A stretch of 64,000 nt of DNA from Pictodentalium vernedei (lineage: Eukaryota > Mollusca > Scaphopoda > Dentaliida > Dentaliidae), in contig CM062290.1 of NCBI GenBank assembly GCA_031216915.1, positions 165,022,453-165,086,452 on the forward strand. The letters are read 5' to 3'. Both the position numbers and the translations under genes were made by a program. Of this stretch, positions 22,104 to 32,678 are shown piece after piece; the stretch's first letter is position 1, and every line of letters begins with the position of its first letter. The notes under the pieces are model-generated. The model saw only the letters and a program-made list of their open reading frames with translations, did not search any database and was not told where the DNA came from.

Positions 22104-22281
22104 CCCTTTACCCAATGCACATGATATCAAAATTTGAAATTTTCCCCCCCAAATCTCTCCAAAAAATTTCAACAAGATGAGCTTGTTTCAATGAGGGGTC
22201 ACATACGGTTTTGTTGAAATTTTTACGAATATAATTTTGTAAATTGCATTAGCAGATATGGTCCATTGATAAGGTAAAGGG
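22104..22281. mobile_element. piggyBac-like MITE
   Basis: TTAA-CCCTTTACCCAATGCACATG to TAAGGTAAAGGG-TTAA. Most of the left stem of the central hairpin is lost. Confidence 0.7.
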
Positions 22282-22285
22282 TTAA

Positions 22286-22527
22286 CTCTTTACCTAACAC
22301 AATATTTTTAAAAAGAAATTGAATTTCACATTGTTTGAAAAGAAATTTCATAATTTTACCTAAAACCATACAAATATGGATATCATTAGGACCAGCTCGA
22401 CGAGCTGGTTCTAATGATATCCATAGCTGTATGGTTTTATTGAAAAACTTCAGAGATATTTTAGGCTGTGGTAGGCTTATTCTGGATAATTTTCTGACCT
22501 CTTTTGGCCACTATGTTAGGTAACGGG
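22286..22527. mobile_element. piggyBac-like MITE, 242 bp
   Basis: TTAA-CTCTTTACCTAACAC to GTTAGGTAACGGG-TTAA. Hairpin with arms ATATGGATATCATTAGGACC and GGTTCTAATGATATCCAT and centre AGCTCGACGAGCT. Same subfamily as 41392-41636. Confidence 0.8.
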
Positions 22528-22531
22528 TTAA

Positions 22532-23329
22532 CAGACTCATCCAGGTTTTAAAAGTAAAAAAAATCTTCATTCAGTTTTTGCTTTATTATTCCCTTGCAAA
22601 TCGTAGCTCATGAAAACCTCGTTAAAATATGCATATCATATATCATACTACTCATTCCAAAGGTCAAAGACTTTGGTTTTTCGTTATTTACATTTTTGTT
22701 TGGTTATCAGAAACTTGATTCAGCAAGAGGATTGAATATGAAAAACAAACTTTGTTCATGGAATGTATTTAAAATAATAATTCTTCAAATAAACAAACAA
22801 TACATGTCAAATGATGAACACAAATAATAATAATATACACAATGGTTTGAATGAACATTTGTCTACATAAAGAATGGATGGAATTTGTAAGTGGACGGAT
22901 TAGTTCATTCTAATCGAACTCATTTCTATATACAACTAACAAAATAGCATTTGAATGTGAATAAGAGACTAAATGAGAAAAAAAACTTGCGCACAGATGA
23001 CCGCAGAATATAACCAATATTCATATTGGGAGAAATTATTTTAAACGCTTACAATTTTATTTTGAAATCTGAGAAAAATACATTTTTGTCACAAAATAAA
23101 ATAATGTAACCAAGTAAAATTACACATGATCCTGATTCTATTTCTGTAAATTCAGCCAAAAATGAAAGGAAAAAACATTTTCATATGAATTTATAGAAAT
23201 AAAAATTATTTAAAAATACCCACCATTATGACGAACAGTATCAGTTGATTCCCAAGAAATGGTGTGCATATCTCAGAGAAATAACTGTCTAAGTTTAATT
23301 GGCAGTTTTTATAATTTTTCTTTACCCAG
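22532..23329. other. Unassigned very AT-rich DNA
   Basis: No repeat or exon that I can support. Confidence 0.4.
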
Positions 23330-23496
23330 GCAGAATCATGCCACCCAGTCAACAGGACAATCTAAATGATCCAGGAGGGTTCTTACACAAGCCAGGAAAA
23401 AAGTTTCATACTTTTTCAAGACATGTCAGCCCATCTTCCATTACATTCGAGTACCTCAAAAAAGCAAAAAATCCAACTGTGGGAAGATTTTTATGA
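23330..23496 (+). CDS. Candidate terminal exon of an unidentified gene
   Basis: Preceded by a strong acceptor (polypyrimidine ATTTTTCTTTACCCAG). The open frame gives two bases, then a 54-residue basic peptide with PPSQQDNLNDPGG, KKFHTFSRHVSPSS and YLKKAKNPTVGRFL, ending at TGA 23494-23496. I recognise no domain. The 15419-15614 exon ends with two bases of a codon, so the two cannot be joined directly in the open frames; an intermediate exon would be needed if they belong together. Confidence 0.4.
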
Positions 23497-23532
23497 AAAC
23501 AGTAACACAAGGTAACGTTTTTCTTTTTTAAA

Positions 23533-23832
23533 AAAAAAAAATTTCACACAAGGCAACTAGGAATTTAACTGGAGTGCTAGATACCACTAACAGGGCTTTC
23601 AAAAAATGAGGGTACCCGAGCAAAAACCAACATTTTCCTTGCTCATGTTTCCCATGCATTCAAATGCAAATTATATTTTGTCAAGTTTGTTCAATTACAA
23701 ATTATTGGAGAGTGCCTTTTGAATAACAGATTTAGACCACCCAAAATAATCTTGCCCTCAACCAGTTAACCAATTCAAGATCTGTCATACAAGACTGAAT
23801 TGGTTAAATTCCTAGTCGCATTATGGAAAATC
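23533..23832. mobile_element. Foldback MITE split by a CTGG-type MITE
   Basis: Left arm CAACTAGGAATTTAA and right arm CCAATTCAAGATCTG plus TTGGTTAAATTCCTAG. With the insert removed, the sequence reads GGAATTTAACCAATTCAAG, complementary to GAATTGGTTAAATTCC. Same family as 10187-10332. Confidence 0.75.
23569..23765. mobile_element. CTGG-type MITE, 197 bp, with TTAA duplication
   Basis: CTGGAGTGCTAG at the left, CCTCAACCAG at the right, TTAA at 23565-23568 and 23766-23769. Since the host palindrome is restored when the insert and one TTAA are removed, TTAA is a real target duplication for this family. Confidence 0.8.
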
Positions 23833-24037
23833 ACATAACAGTGGAGAGGCTAATTGTTAAAAAAATTTATTTCCATACTTTTTGAATACACTCAAGACAG
23901 GGCTGACATTTTTCCATACATTTCACACTGCAATTCAAGACCTTTCCCACACAAGCACAAATTTTCATATTTTTCAGGGCTCAATTTAATTGCATTAGCA
24001 TAATTTTGCAATTCAATTTCCAAATTTCATTATTTAA

Positions 24038-24199
24038 CCCTTTGCGACTATGGTACGTAATATTACGTATGAAAATTCCCAAGCATTGCAACTACGGTCT
24101 GTAATATTACATACTCCAACTTTTAATGTTTGCATTTGATGCAGCAAAAAACGATTCTACATGATGTTAGAATGTCACAATAACCATAGTCGGAAAGGG
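24038..24199. mobile_element. piggyBac-like MITE, 162 bp
   Basis: CCCTTTGCGACTATGGTA at the left and ACCATAGTCGGAAAGGG at the right, flanked by TTAA (24034-24037, 24200-24203). Inside, TACGTAATATTACGTA is itself palindromic and recurs as GTAATATTACATAC. Confidence 0.8.
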
Positions 24200-24203
24200 T
24201 TAA

Positions 24204-25139
24204 TAAATATCTGTCTGAAGTTAATTTTCATCAATAGCTAATCAATTTTTGCAGAAGAATAGTAAACTGCTATTTAACATGTTCAGATTAAATTGAGCTC
24301 TGTTTTTTCAAGATTTTCAAAATGGAGTAAGCATGCTGACAACCCAACTAAAAATAGGTAGCTGTTTGAAATGCTAAAGTTGAAATGAAATTGTGGAAAA
24401 AAAAATTTCTGGTGAGGAGATACATTAGCATAAGATTGTTTTCTCAAAATGAGAATAGCACTCACAATTCATGATTATACAAAAAATGAAGGAGGAAATA
24501 CTGTCAGGTCTTCAAGGCAAAAAAGATTTATTGGTACCATGACAAAAATAAATATAGTTGCATGAAAATCAGAAATGGCAAAGCCTTGCATGAAATGGTC
24601 CAAAGCACCAACCTTTTTTTTTTATTTTTTCTTCATTTTTCAATGAAAGTATTAGCAAAAGATGAAACTTGTGGAAAAATGATGAAGTGATGATGACAAT
24701 AAAAATGCAATACTGTGATATTTAGTAGAAAAATAATAAATTGAACACACTTTTTTTTCAAGTACATTGCATCAGAACATTGTTTCATTACGACAAATTC
24801 GTATTTCGTACGCCCTCTAAAAAATATTTGAACAATATTTGTCCAAACAGAGAATGATCTACAGTTTAAATAAGTTAAATGCTTTGTATTTTTATTTTTG
24901 CACATGTCCACACATCTCAGATGTAGGAACTAGTTTACCTGATATAAGTGAATCTTAACTTCTTGACAAACCTTCATTACATATCACCTTTTGCAAAAAT
25001 CTGTAAATATATTACTGCTACTTTCATCACTACATTTCCAATTTAACAGTTGATGATGATAACAGATACAAATATTTTAAGATGCCGGTGGCAACCACTG
25101 AATTCTATAGGTTTAAATACCTATTCCCCTCAGAACACC
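24204..25139. other. Unassigned AT-rich DNA
   Basis: Several chance frames, no supported feature. Confidence 0.4.
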
Positions 25140-25243
25140 CAGAAGTATTTATTCTAAGATATCTTGCTTGTCTGAGCTCGATGAGCTCTGTCAAACAAGG
25201 TATAATGAAATAAATGCTCAGTTTATCACTAAAACAAAGGAAA

Positions 25244-25475
25244 GTTAAAAAATTTATAGTAATTTATATATTTTTTATACTTACCAATGACCCAGACATA
25301 GCTGGTGCTAACTCTTAAAATTCTAGGGCCAAACACAAATTTTGCCCCCCCAATCCCCAAAATTTGCATCTAAAACCCAAAGAAATCATGTCCTGAAGGT
25401 CCTCCATACTTTGCCGTCACTGCGCATGCGCAGTGTCAAGGACGTCCCGAAATTGGCGCCAATTATCATTCTTAC
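25244..25475. repeat. DIRS right inverted terminal repeat
   Basis: About 185 bp from ACCAATGACCCAGACATAGC to GGCGCCAATTATCATTCTT pair with 32253-32456 at high identity, plus an outer AT-rich edge (GTTAAAAAATTTATAG) that recurs inverted in the internal complementary region. Confidence 0.9.
25421..25432. promoter_or_regulatory. NRF1-type palindrome in the DIRS terminal repeat
   Basis: TGCGCATGCGCA is a perfect match to the palindromic NRF1 binding consensus (known for vertebrates). It is conserved in the other terminal repeat (32294-32305), suggesting a promoter role. Function is inferred. Confidence 0.45.
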
Positions 25476-25547
25476 AAACAGTGCCTGGTCAGCGCTATGT
25501 ACTCAGCGGGGAGGTATGAGTTCCCAACTCCTGGGAGGGCCATCCCC

Positions 25548-25640
25548 GTCTGGGTCATTGGTAAGTATAAAAAATATATAAAACACTATAAATTTTTTAA
25601 CAATTTTTATACTGTACCAATGACCCAGACATAGCTGAAT
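25548..25640. repeat. DIRS internal complementary region
   Basis: The first half (GTCTGGGTCATTGGTAAGTA to AATTTTTTAAC) is the inverted copy of the right terminal repeat's outer edge, and keeps its TAAGTA. The second half (AATTTTTATACTGTACCAAT, GACCCAGACATAGCT) matches the left terminal repeat's outer edge and keeps its CTGTACC. DIRS elements use such a region to template the junction of the circular intermediate (family knowledge). Confidence 0.85.
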
Positions 25641-26119
25641 AGTAAAAAGGCTGGAGGGCCTAGGACATAGAGGAAAATCCAATAAGCTCAACTATATAAA
25701 TAGAGTCAACCCCTCGAGGAGAAAAGGAGTATTAGGCTTTACATGTATCTTTCTTATTTTATGATAAATTAGAAAGACACAACACCCTTCATAATTGAGC
25801 ATAATAACATTCATGTTCTCTATTAACATCCAGTATAACCCCTTATACTAATTATTTTTAAAGTAAGCCAATAAATAAAGTTAGTCCAGAGAATTGAGAC
25901 TCTTTATATTCTCTTAAAAGTGTCCGAGGATTGTATATTAACGCTCGTTTGACACAAGACATATACAAATGCTTCACACCGAGCTACACTTTAAAAATAT
26001 GACATGAATGAATTTTTAACATTAATATTACACTTTAAAACCATCCCGGTAACGACTCAGAATTACTGACTCCAGAGGAGGAATCCCCTTGCTTTTCACT
26101 ATAAAGCAGGTGACCTAAA

Positions 26120-26162
26120 GGAACACCCTCCCCCCTCCCCCCCCCCCCCCCTTCCCCTTGCC
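26120..26162. repeat. C-rich tract
   Basis: Interrupted poly-C downstream of the recombinase stop, in the DIRS 3' region. Confidence 0.9.
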
Positions 26163-26248
26163 CTGGGTCAAATAGCCCAGAGCGAAGAGGGCAGCAGGAC
26201 GGAGTCACTGCCGGAACAGAAAGCCTGCATAACTATAGTTGCAACTGT

Positions 26249-27247
26249 TTAGTGGACGACATTCTGAGCAACAGATAACGGACCTAAACAATGCAGGTCT
26301 CCAGAAATGGACTCAATATTTCCGAGATAAAAATTTGTGAATGTGGATGGTTGAGACCAATATGCAGCCTTCATTAAATCTGTAATAGCAACACTATTTG
26401 CGTAAGCCCAAGATGTAGAAAGAGCTCTTACTTCATGAGCCGAAATCTTAAGCACAGACTGCTGAGACGAAGATAGATTATCATAAGCAGTACGGATAGT
26501 TAATTGAATCCATCTAGCAATAGAATGGACCGAAATGTCCTTTCTATTAGGCATCAGAGACAGAAAGAAGCATTTTCGTCCCTTCCTGATAAACTGAGAT
26601 CTTTGTTTATAAATACGTAAGGCTCTAACAGGACAGAGCAAAGGCCTACGGCCGTCTGAAGACGGAAGGGCCTTAATAACAATAGGTTCCGGATATTTAT
26701 TAGGAGCCTGATTCTTAGCTAAAAATCCAACATTAGTGGTAAAGGTAATAGTGTTCCCGACACTACGATAGTGAGAATCATCCACCGATAGTGCATGAAG
26801 CTCACTGACTCTTCTAGCAGAAGAGAAAGCTAAGAGAAATGCTGTCTTATAAGACAAGAATTTGAAATCTACTGTCCCAAGAGGCTCAAATGGTTTTTCT
26901 TTCAGCTTAAGAAGAACCCAAGCTAAATTCCATTTAGGAATTAATCTAAGAGTTCTGGGTCTATTTATCGAGAAGTTTCTAACTAATTTAGATAAAGAGA
27001 CATTAGATCCAATTTGTAAACTATCATGGTGTGCATAGGTATCAGATAACATAGACCTATAACCTTTAATAGTAACAGGCTGCAGTTTGATCTCGTCAAA
27101 CAAGTATACTAGAAAGTTTGCAATGTCTGGTATGGAGGGATCAAAAATATCAACAGAATGATCCCTACACCAACGACGAAAGACCTTCCACTTAGCCGCA
27201 TAGTTTAGCGAAGAGGAGGTCCTCCAACAGTTAGAAATCGCGTCCAC
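26249..27247 (-). CDS. DIRS tyrosine recombinase
   Basis: 332-codon frame that integrates the circular DNA copy by tyrosine recombination. Visible catalytic landmarks: the first Arg in SSARRVSELHAL (about residue 145), the His-x-x-Arg box SAHEVRALSTSW (His271, Arg274), Trp298 in AAYWSQPSTFTNFY, and the nucleophile Tyr307. The N-terminal part resembles a SAM-like/core-binding domain of phage-type recombinases. The frame opens just after a TGA at 27251-27253 and has no ATG before residue 65, so expression would need frameshifting, reinitiation or splicing from the RT frame. Intact over its catalytic half, unlike the two upstream frames. Close to the usual length for DIRS recombinases. Confidence 0.9.
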   Translation of the reverse strand: MDAISNCWRTSSSLNYAAKWKVFRRWCRDHSVDIFDPSIPDIANFLVYLFDEIKLQPVTIKGYRSMLSDTYAHHDSLQIGSNVSLSKLVRNFSINRPRTLRLIPKWNLAWVLLKLKEKPFEPLGTVDFKFLSYKTAFLLAFSSARRVSELHALSVDDSHYRSVGNTITFTTNVGFLAKNQAPNKYPEPIVIKALPSSDGRRPLLCPVRALRIYKQRSQFIRKGRKCFFLSLMPNRKDISVHSIARWIQLTIRTAYDNLSSSQQSVLKISAHEVRALSTSWAYANSVAITDLMKAAYWSQPSTFTNFYLGNIESISGDLHCLGPLSVAQNVVH

Positions 27248-27250
27248 TGC

Positions 27251-29282
27251 TCATCCTGTAAAATGCTTGCCGTGCAAGAAGGACCGCACAATGGAAATAC
27301 ATGAAGATTGAGACCTTGCGGGTTGTGATGAAGTTGACGCGATTTCCCCTGCGAAAGAAGATCCTCTCGTGGATTTCCCCTGCGAAAGAAGATCCTCTTG
27401 TGGAGGAAGTTTTCGCTGTAAGTCCCACAGCAGACACCTGAGTAGATTTATCCACGGTCTCTGTGGAGACAGAGATGCTACCAACAGAATTTTGTATTGA
27501 GATAGTTTTATCTTTAGCAATATTTGCTGAATTAACGGCGCTGGAGGATACGCATATCCTATCATTCCGTCCCACGAGATCGATAGAGCGTCTACTGCAT
27601 AAGCTCGGGGATCCGGACATGGTGACACATAAATGCAACTGATTGTTGAGATGTGTCGCAAATAAGTCTATCATTGGCCGTTCCCACTGGTAGCAAATCT
27701 GATTGAATACTTGTTTGTTGAGAGTCCATTCTGACAGCAACAAGCGACCCTTCCGTGAAAGGGAGTCTGCTAAAACATTCAGACGACCCAGAATATGACG
27801 GACCGAAAGTAGAACTTGGTGTTCTAGAACAAACAGAAGGATTCTTTCCGTTAAATTGAATAATGGAACGGAATGAGTGCCTCCCTGGTTCCGGAGATAC
27901 GCCACTACTGTCGTATTGTCGGACAGGATTTGGACATGTGCTTTCTGAATAATGTTCATCTAATGACGTAATGTAAGACAAATTGACATCATTTCCTTGA
28001 TGTTTATGTGCTTGCTTAGAAATTGCGAATCCCAAAGACCCTGGCACTTCGAATCCGTTGGGGTCAATGTTGCACCCCAACCTGTCTGACTGGCATCCGT
28101 CATAATCGTAAAACCCAGATCCGGCAACTGCAGTGGAACTCCCTGAGTCAACCACTGAATGTTTGCCCAAGTCTGAATCTCTTGTTTCACTTGATTTGAC
28201 AAGAGAACGTCTATATCGAGCGAATGAATCGTCACACTCCAATTCTGAGTCAAAAAAATTTGGAGAGGACGAGTGCGCAACCGCCCCATCGGAATGAGAT
28301 CCGCAGCGGCTCCGCACAGACCTATCAGTCTCATGAACTCCCTCGCTGTGACTTTGTCTGAGTGAAGACAATAGCGAGCGTAACAACTGATTAACTTTGC
28401 TCTGGTTAACGGCAGACGAACGAGATTGTTGTGCATCTCGAAGCTCATTCCCAGATGAGTGAATGACTTGGACGGCACCAGATCCGACTTCTCCACGTTT
28501 ATAATAAAACCGAGACGTCGGAGCAATAGAAGCAGATTCTGCACATCGTTCTGAAGCGTTAACTCATTGCCGTACCTCAAAAGAATGTCGTCCAGGTAGG
28601 CCGACGTTACCGCAGACGAATGAGCTCGGAAATGTATCATTACCGAGTTCATTATTCGAGTGAAAGCCCAGGGTGCTAGGTTCAATCCGAAGCACATCGC
28701 CCGGAATTGATATACAACTCCTAGGACTGCGAAGCGGAGATACTTTCTGAATGTCGGATGTATCATGACGTGAAAGTACGCATCTTTGAGATCTATGCTT
28801 GTAGCATAGTCATTCACCCGAATACTCGCTCTGACCGATCGAATCGTCTCCATATAGAACTTCGGAGCGACAATCAGCTTGTTTATCCAGCTCAGATCTA
28901 TGACTGGACGGAACGAGCCGTCTGGTTTCGGAACCAGAAACAGATGGCTGTAGAAACCCGGTGATTCCTGGTCTTCTACGACCTCTACCGCATTCTTCAC
29001 GAGAAGAGACTGTACTTCCGATAAAAGAGCATCTCTTTTCTGCGGATTTGACGGAAGCTGAGTCCATCTTGGACTTTGAGTTAATGGAGTCTTTCGTTTG
29101 AAGGATATTCTTAGTCCTTCCGAAATTACCCCTCGGACCCAGGGGTCGTCCATAATCGACGCCCACTCGTCTGTAAAACTTGATAACCTTCCGCCCACCG
29201 GAACACGATAGAGGTTCAAACCATCACCTCCTGGACCTGCGAGGCCTGCGGAAGGAGAAACTACGTCCTCCACGACCCGCAC
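27251..29282 (-). pseudogene. DIRS reverse transcriptase-RNase H, broken
   Basis: Copies RNA into DNA and removes the template RNA. The first frame (29282-27960) has an N-terminal RT lead-in, then FLVPKPDGSFRPVIDLSWIN, the Asp-bearing TSIDLKDAYFHV (about residue 162), CFGLNLAPWAFTRIM, and the catalytic YLDD at residues 229-232. RNase H begins near residue 385 with TIMTDASQTGWGA. An in-frame amber TAG (27960-27962) cuts RNase H; the same frame continues with QILSDNTTVVAYLRNQGG and RHILGRLNVLADSLSRK, so both remaining Asp residues lie beyond the stop. Near 27630 a frameshift moves the reading into the frame carrying YVSPCPDPRAYAVDALSISW, which ends at 27251. A 31-bp tandem duplication lies at 27341-27402. 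The start overlaps the gag end by 59 bases in another frame and has no ATG at its opening. Confidence 0.88.
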
Positions 29283-31364
29283 CTCGACCCGTCGACCTCG
29301 GGACGTCAGACCGGTTGTCTCGGCCCGAATAACGTCCCGTACGTGAGTCGCTGCCTTGATGGTCTCTATAATAAGACCTAGAGGACGAATAAGAACCTCT
29401 ATAGGAACTTCTCTTGGGCGTACTTGTCCCAGAAGTGCGTGTCTTACTCTTATCTGCTGTATCCGACTTTTTGGAAGCGAATTTAAAAAGCAGAGAATCC
29501 GAAGCTTTCTTAGTTATCTTATCATAGATTGCTGAAAGCTTGCCGTTGAAGAGAAGCTCTCCGGAGACCGAAGCGACTCTGAGAGAGTTCTTCACCTTAC
29601 TATCCACACGCGTGGATGTAGCTAGGGCTGCGTCACGTCTAACCAACTCCAGGTTTGCCACTGAAAGGGCGGAGTTATACGTGGAATAAGCTACTGCCCT
29701 TGAAAGAAGTCTTAATGAGGATTGTATATCCTGGAATTCTTTCCCTTGAAGACGCAATGATAGCGCCTTAGTAAGGTGGTCTGCGTATGATAAAGCATCT
29801 AAGCTTGCTCTGTTAGACATTATTGCCGTCTCCAATGTCGCGGTTGGAATAGACATAGACGACGGTAAAGACAATTCCAAGTCTTCCGCCTCGTCGTCTA
29901 GATGCAGAGGAACTCTCGGTATGCCCTGTCCTGCCGTTTCGAATTTATTCCTTAAATTGATGAAAGGCAGATTGAGAGCATTAGCGGACAAGAAACCAGC
30001 TTTGCCCATTTTGGAAGCAAGCTTAAAGATAGCGTCGTTCAATAATTCGAATGTTCTTGTGACATTATTGGACTGTGTCGGAAACTCAGGGACGATGTCT
30101 CTGAACCGCTCAAAGAATTCTGTGTCCAATGACGCTATCAGTCTCTTATTTGGCATCGCAGCTGTCTGGCCCGATGGAACAACTTGTGGCAGGTAATGCC
30201 GGATGAAATCTACGGCAGCTTTATGTTGTTCCGAAAGGGATAGCTCCAAATCCTCGGTATCCCTTTCGCCATCCTGTCGGACCTCATGATGTTCTCGGTC
30301 GTCCGCACCCGATGCTTCGGCGGAGCGTACCGACCCAGCGTCGTCAGATAATTCTTGATCCGACATAGGTTCCGTCGTTTGCTGGGATGCTGCGATAATT
30401 TGTGCTATTTGGGATAGCACATCCGTCACCGAGGCCTGTGGAGTAGCGGTCTTACGCTGCTTAGCCGCTGGAAGCTCTGTGTAAACTGACTCCTGCATAT
30501 TTCTCTTATTTGAACGTCCGGATTCTACAGGCCTCTTATCCCTGGCTACCGGATGGTGTGACCTGGTCGCTGTGGAATCCGTGAATGGCGAAGCTGGCGG
30601 GATATCCTCGGTCACGTAGCCAAGGTGCAGTCGTGTGCGCTGCTGAGAGGATGAGGAAGCCTTTTGGACAGTCTCTCCGGACTGTCTATATAACGGAGCG
30701 TCCCGAGCGGCGGACGTATGCTCCGAATGCGACACATTTTGTACCACAACATCTGGTCCCAGATGTTGTTGTACGAGAGAGGGGCCTCTCTCGCTCGCAG
30801 CCCGGATGGACTTGGACGAGCTAGGAACCGGACTACTAAGCTTCCTCCGTTCTCTCCTCTTATCCGCCGTCACTGGGTGTGCACCTCGAATATTTATAGT
30901 GCTCGCATCACCCAAATCTCCTTCTTGGACCGCAACGGACGAACCCGGCTGCCGAACCATTCGATGAATGGACGCTACCCCGGGCGAGCTAGCTGACGTC
31001 AACGCCGTCGATCCTACTAGGGACCTCTTAGGCAATTGGCGTATCTCCATGAGCACTTTTGCCGCTAGCTCTTCATTTCATTGTGACGATGGAGGCACAC
31101 TATTGGAAGACATCACGGAAACATCACCCTGTTCTTGTTCCTCTGAAATAGAGATTGATAAACTAGAGTGACCCTGCGGAGAAAGGACCGGCATGGCCCT
31201 TTCCCGCTAACAACATACCGTGACACATGTTTCCAATGTTTGTCATCCCAAAATTCACATACTGAACAGGAGTTAGTGTGAGTACACTGACTACAATTAA
31301 TACAATGATCATGAAAGTCAGAGGAAGATTTCCTCTTATTACAATTTGAACAATATCCTTTCAT
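29224..31364 (-). pseudogene. DIRS Gag-like protein, broken N-terminus
   Basis: Putative nucleic-acid-binding structural protein. From 31364, ATG opens a Cys/His domain, MKGYCSNCNKRKSSSDFHDH followed by CINCSQC and CSVCEFW, the zinc motif usual at the start of DIRS ORF1 proteins. Around 31185-31205 a frameshift moves the reading into the frame that continues as MPVLSPQGHSSLSISISEEQ, and a TGA at 31078-31080 interrupts it. The long remaining frame (to 29224) is a charged, Ser-rich protein ending in an Arg/Ser/Gly/Tyr-rich tail (SYSSSRSYYRDHQGSDSRTG, RGAGRGGRSFSFRRPRRSRR), suited to RNA binding. Gag-to-RT spacing and overlap fit DIRS organisation. Confidence 0.8.
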
Positions 31365-32252
31365 AGTGAAAAGAATACAAAAAGTCCTAGTACTCACACG
31401 AACCCCTGAAAACAAAGATACATAATAACATGATCCATTAACATAGAAAAAATAATTGAAATCAAAAAGAAATTTTGAAAAAATATTTTTTCAGCAAAGC
31501 CCAAGTTTCTGAAAAGTAACGTTGAGCCCCAATGGATCCCAAGCCTAAGTGTGGACAAAAATTTCAAACATATTTTAAAAAATTAATGCAACACTTACGA
31601 ATAATAATAATGTAGCTTGAAATGACTTAAACTAGTACAAAGACAAAAAATCCCCCTCACATAGAGACTGTTGCCAATGTAAACAAGAAGTGTATAAACA
31701 CCAGAAACATGACTCCTGGCACTGATAACCCTGGCCCGAAATCAGTTACCAATAATACACTATCTGATGCAAAACAGAGACTTCCAGGAAAGAAACTGCA
31801 GAACATCAGATGGTAGATGCAGAACACTACGCCTAAACACCCATGGGTGAGAACGTAAACATGAGGAAAAGAACAGAATTCATTCTGTTACCTAGCCAAA
31901 TCTCCCAAGAAATTTTAGTAATAATATTACTCAAAAATATGCCAAAAGCATGGGAGAATAGCAAGGGGGGAATTAAAGGAAAAGGAGAGAGGAAACACGG
32001 AACAAGCAGTGAAACTTAATAGCAAGAATGACAACAACAGGCCCATGCCTCGAAAATAGGCAACTTAACATAATTTCACTAAAAAATTTTAAGTTACAGC
32101 CCTGAATATTTTCTGTCACTCATTTTTCCTCTCCTCCTTCTATATCCACTTTAGATCCACCATTTCTCCAATATTTATGTGTCTGGCATCATTTAAACTG
32201 AGATTTACAAGCACAAATATCAGTCAGATGTGAACTGATGAAGGGCCAAACA

Positions 32253-32456
32253 AAGAATGATAATTGGCGCCAATTTCGGGACGTCCTTGACAATGCGCAT
32301 GCGCAGTGAGGGCAAAGTATGGAGGATCTTCAGGACATGATTTCTTTTGGTTTTAGATGCAAATTTTGGGGACTGTGGGGGCAAAATTTGTGTTTGGCCC
32401 TAGAATTTTAAGAGTTAGCACTAGCTATGTCTGGGTCATTGGTACAGTATAAAAAT
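32253..32456. repeat. DIRS left inverted terminal repeat
   Basis: AATGATAATTGGCGCCAATT through GCGCATGCGCAGTGAGG to GCTATGTCTGGGTCATTGGT and CAGTATAAAAAT. Inverse of 25244-25475 with scattered substitutions. Lies upstream of gag and would contain its promoter. Confidence 0.9.
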
Positions 32457-32467
32457 ATTACTGTTAA

Positions 32468-32678
32468 CCCTTAAAGAGTATTTCCGACTTTCATAACCTT
32501 AGAACAGGTGCCCTTAACATACCCATCATGAGGAGGTCCTGTTGACAAATTACCTAGGCAGAGGTTTCTAGTCAAGTCTCGGCTGCCTTAACAGGTTGCA
32601 AAGACTTGACTAGAGATTGCTGCTTAGCCACTAGGTGTACAGGCTGTGGTCAGATGTGGATGTCCAGTCCCTTAAGGG
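32468..32678. mobile_element. piggyBac-like MITE, 211 bp
   Basis: TTAA-CCCTTAAAGAGTATTTCC at the left and AGTCCCTTAAGGG-TTAA at the right (TTAA at 32464-32467 and 32679-32682). Sub-terminal complementarity includes TCTAGTCAAGTCT and AGACTTGACTAGA. Inserted next to the DIRS left end, within the split pogo-like MITE. Confidence 0.7.

Larger units (their letters stand above)
25244..32456 (-). mobile_element. DIRS-type tyrosine-recombinase retrotransposon, 7.2 kb
   Basis: Order on the minus strand: left terminal repeat (32456-32253), gag with zinc motif, reverse transcriptase-RNase H, tyrosine recombinase, internal complementary region, right terminal repeat (25475-25244). The terminal repeats are inverted, the hallmark of DIRS1-like rather than Ngaro/PAT elements (family knowledge). 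There is no DDE integrase or protease, and I see no methyltransferase domain. The element is inactive as it stands: gag carries a frameshift and a stop, and RNase H carries an amber codon and a frameshift. Confidence 0.92.

Noticed and set aside
27592..28386. 264-codon minus-strand frame
   Set aside because: Overlaps the RT-RNase H frame in another phase; it has no motif and is a shadow.
30585..30996. Two plus-strand frames opposite gag
   Set aside because: Antisense shadows of the Ser/Arg-rich gag region.
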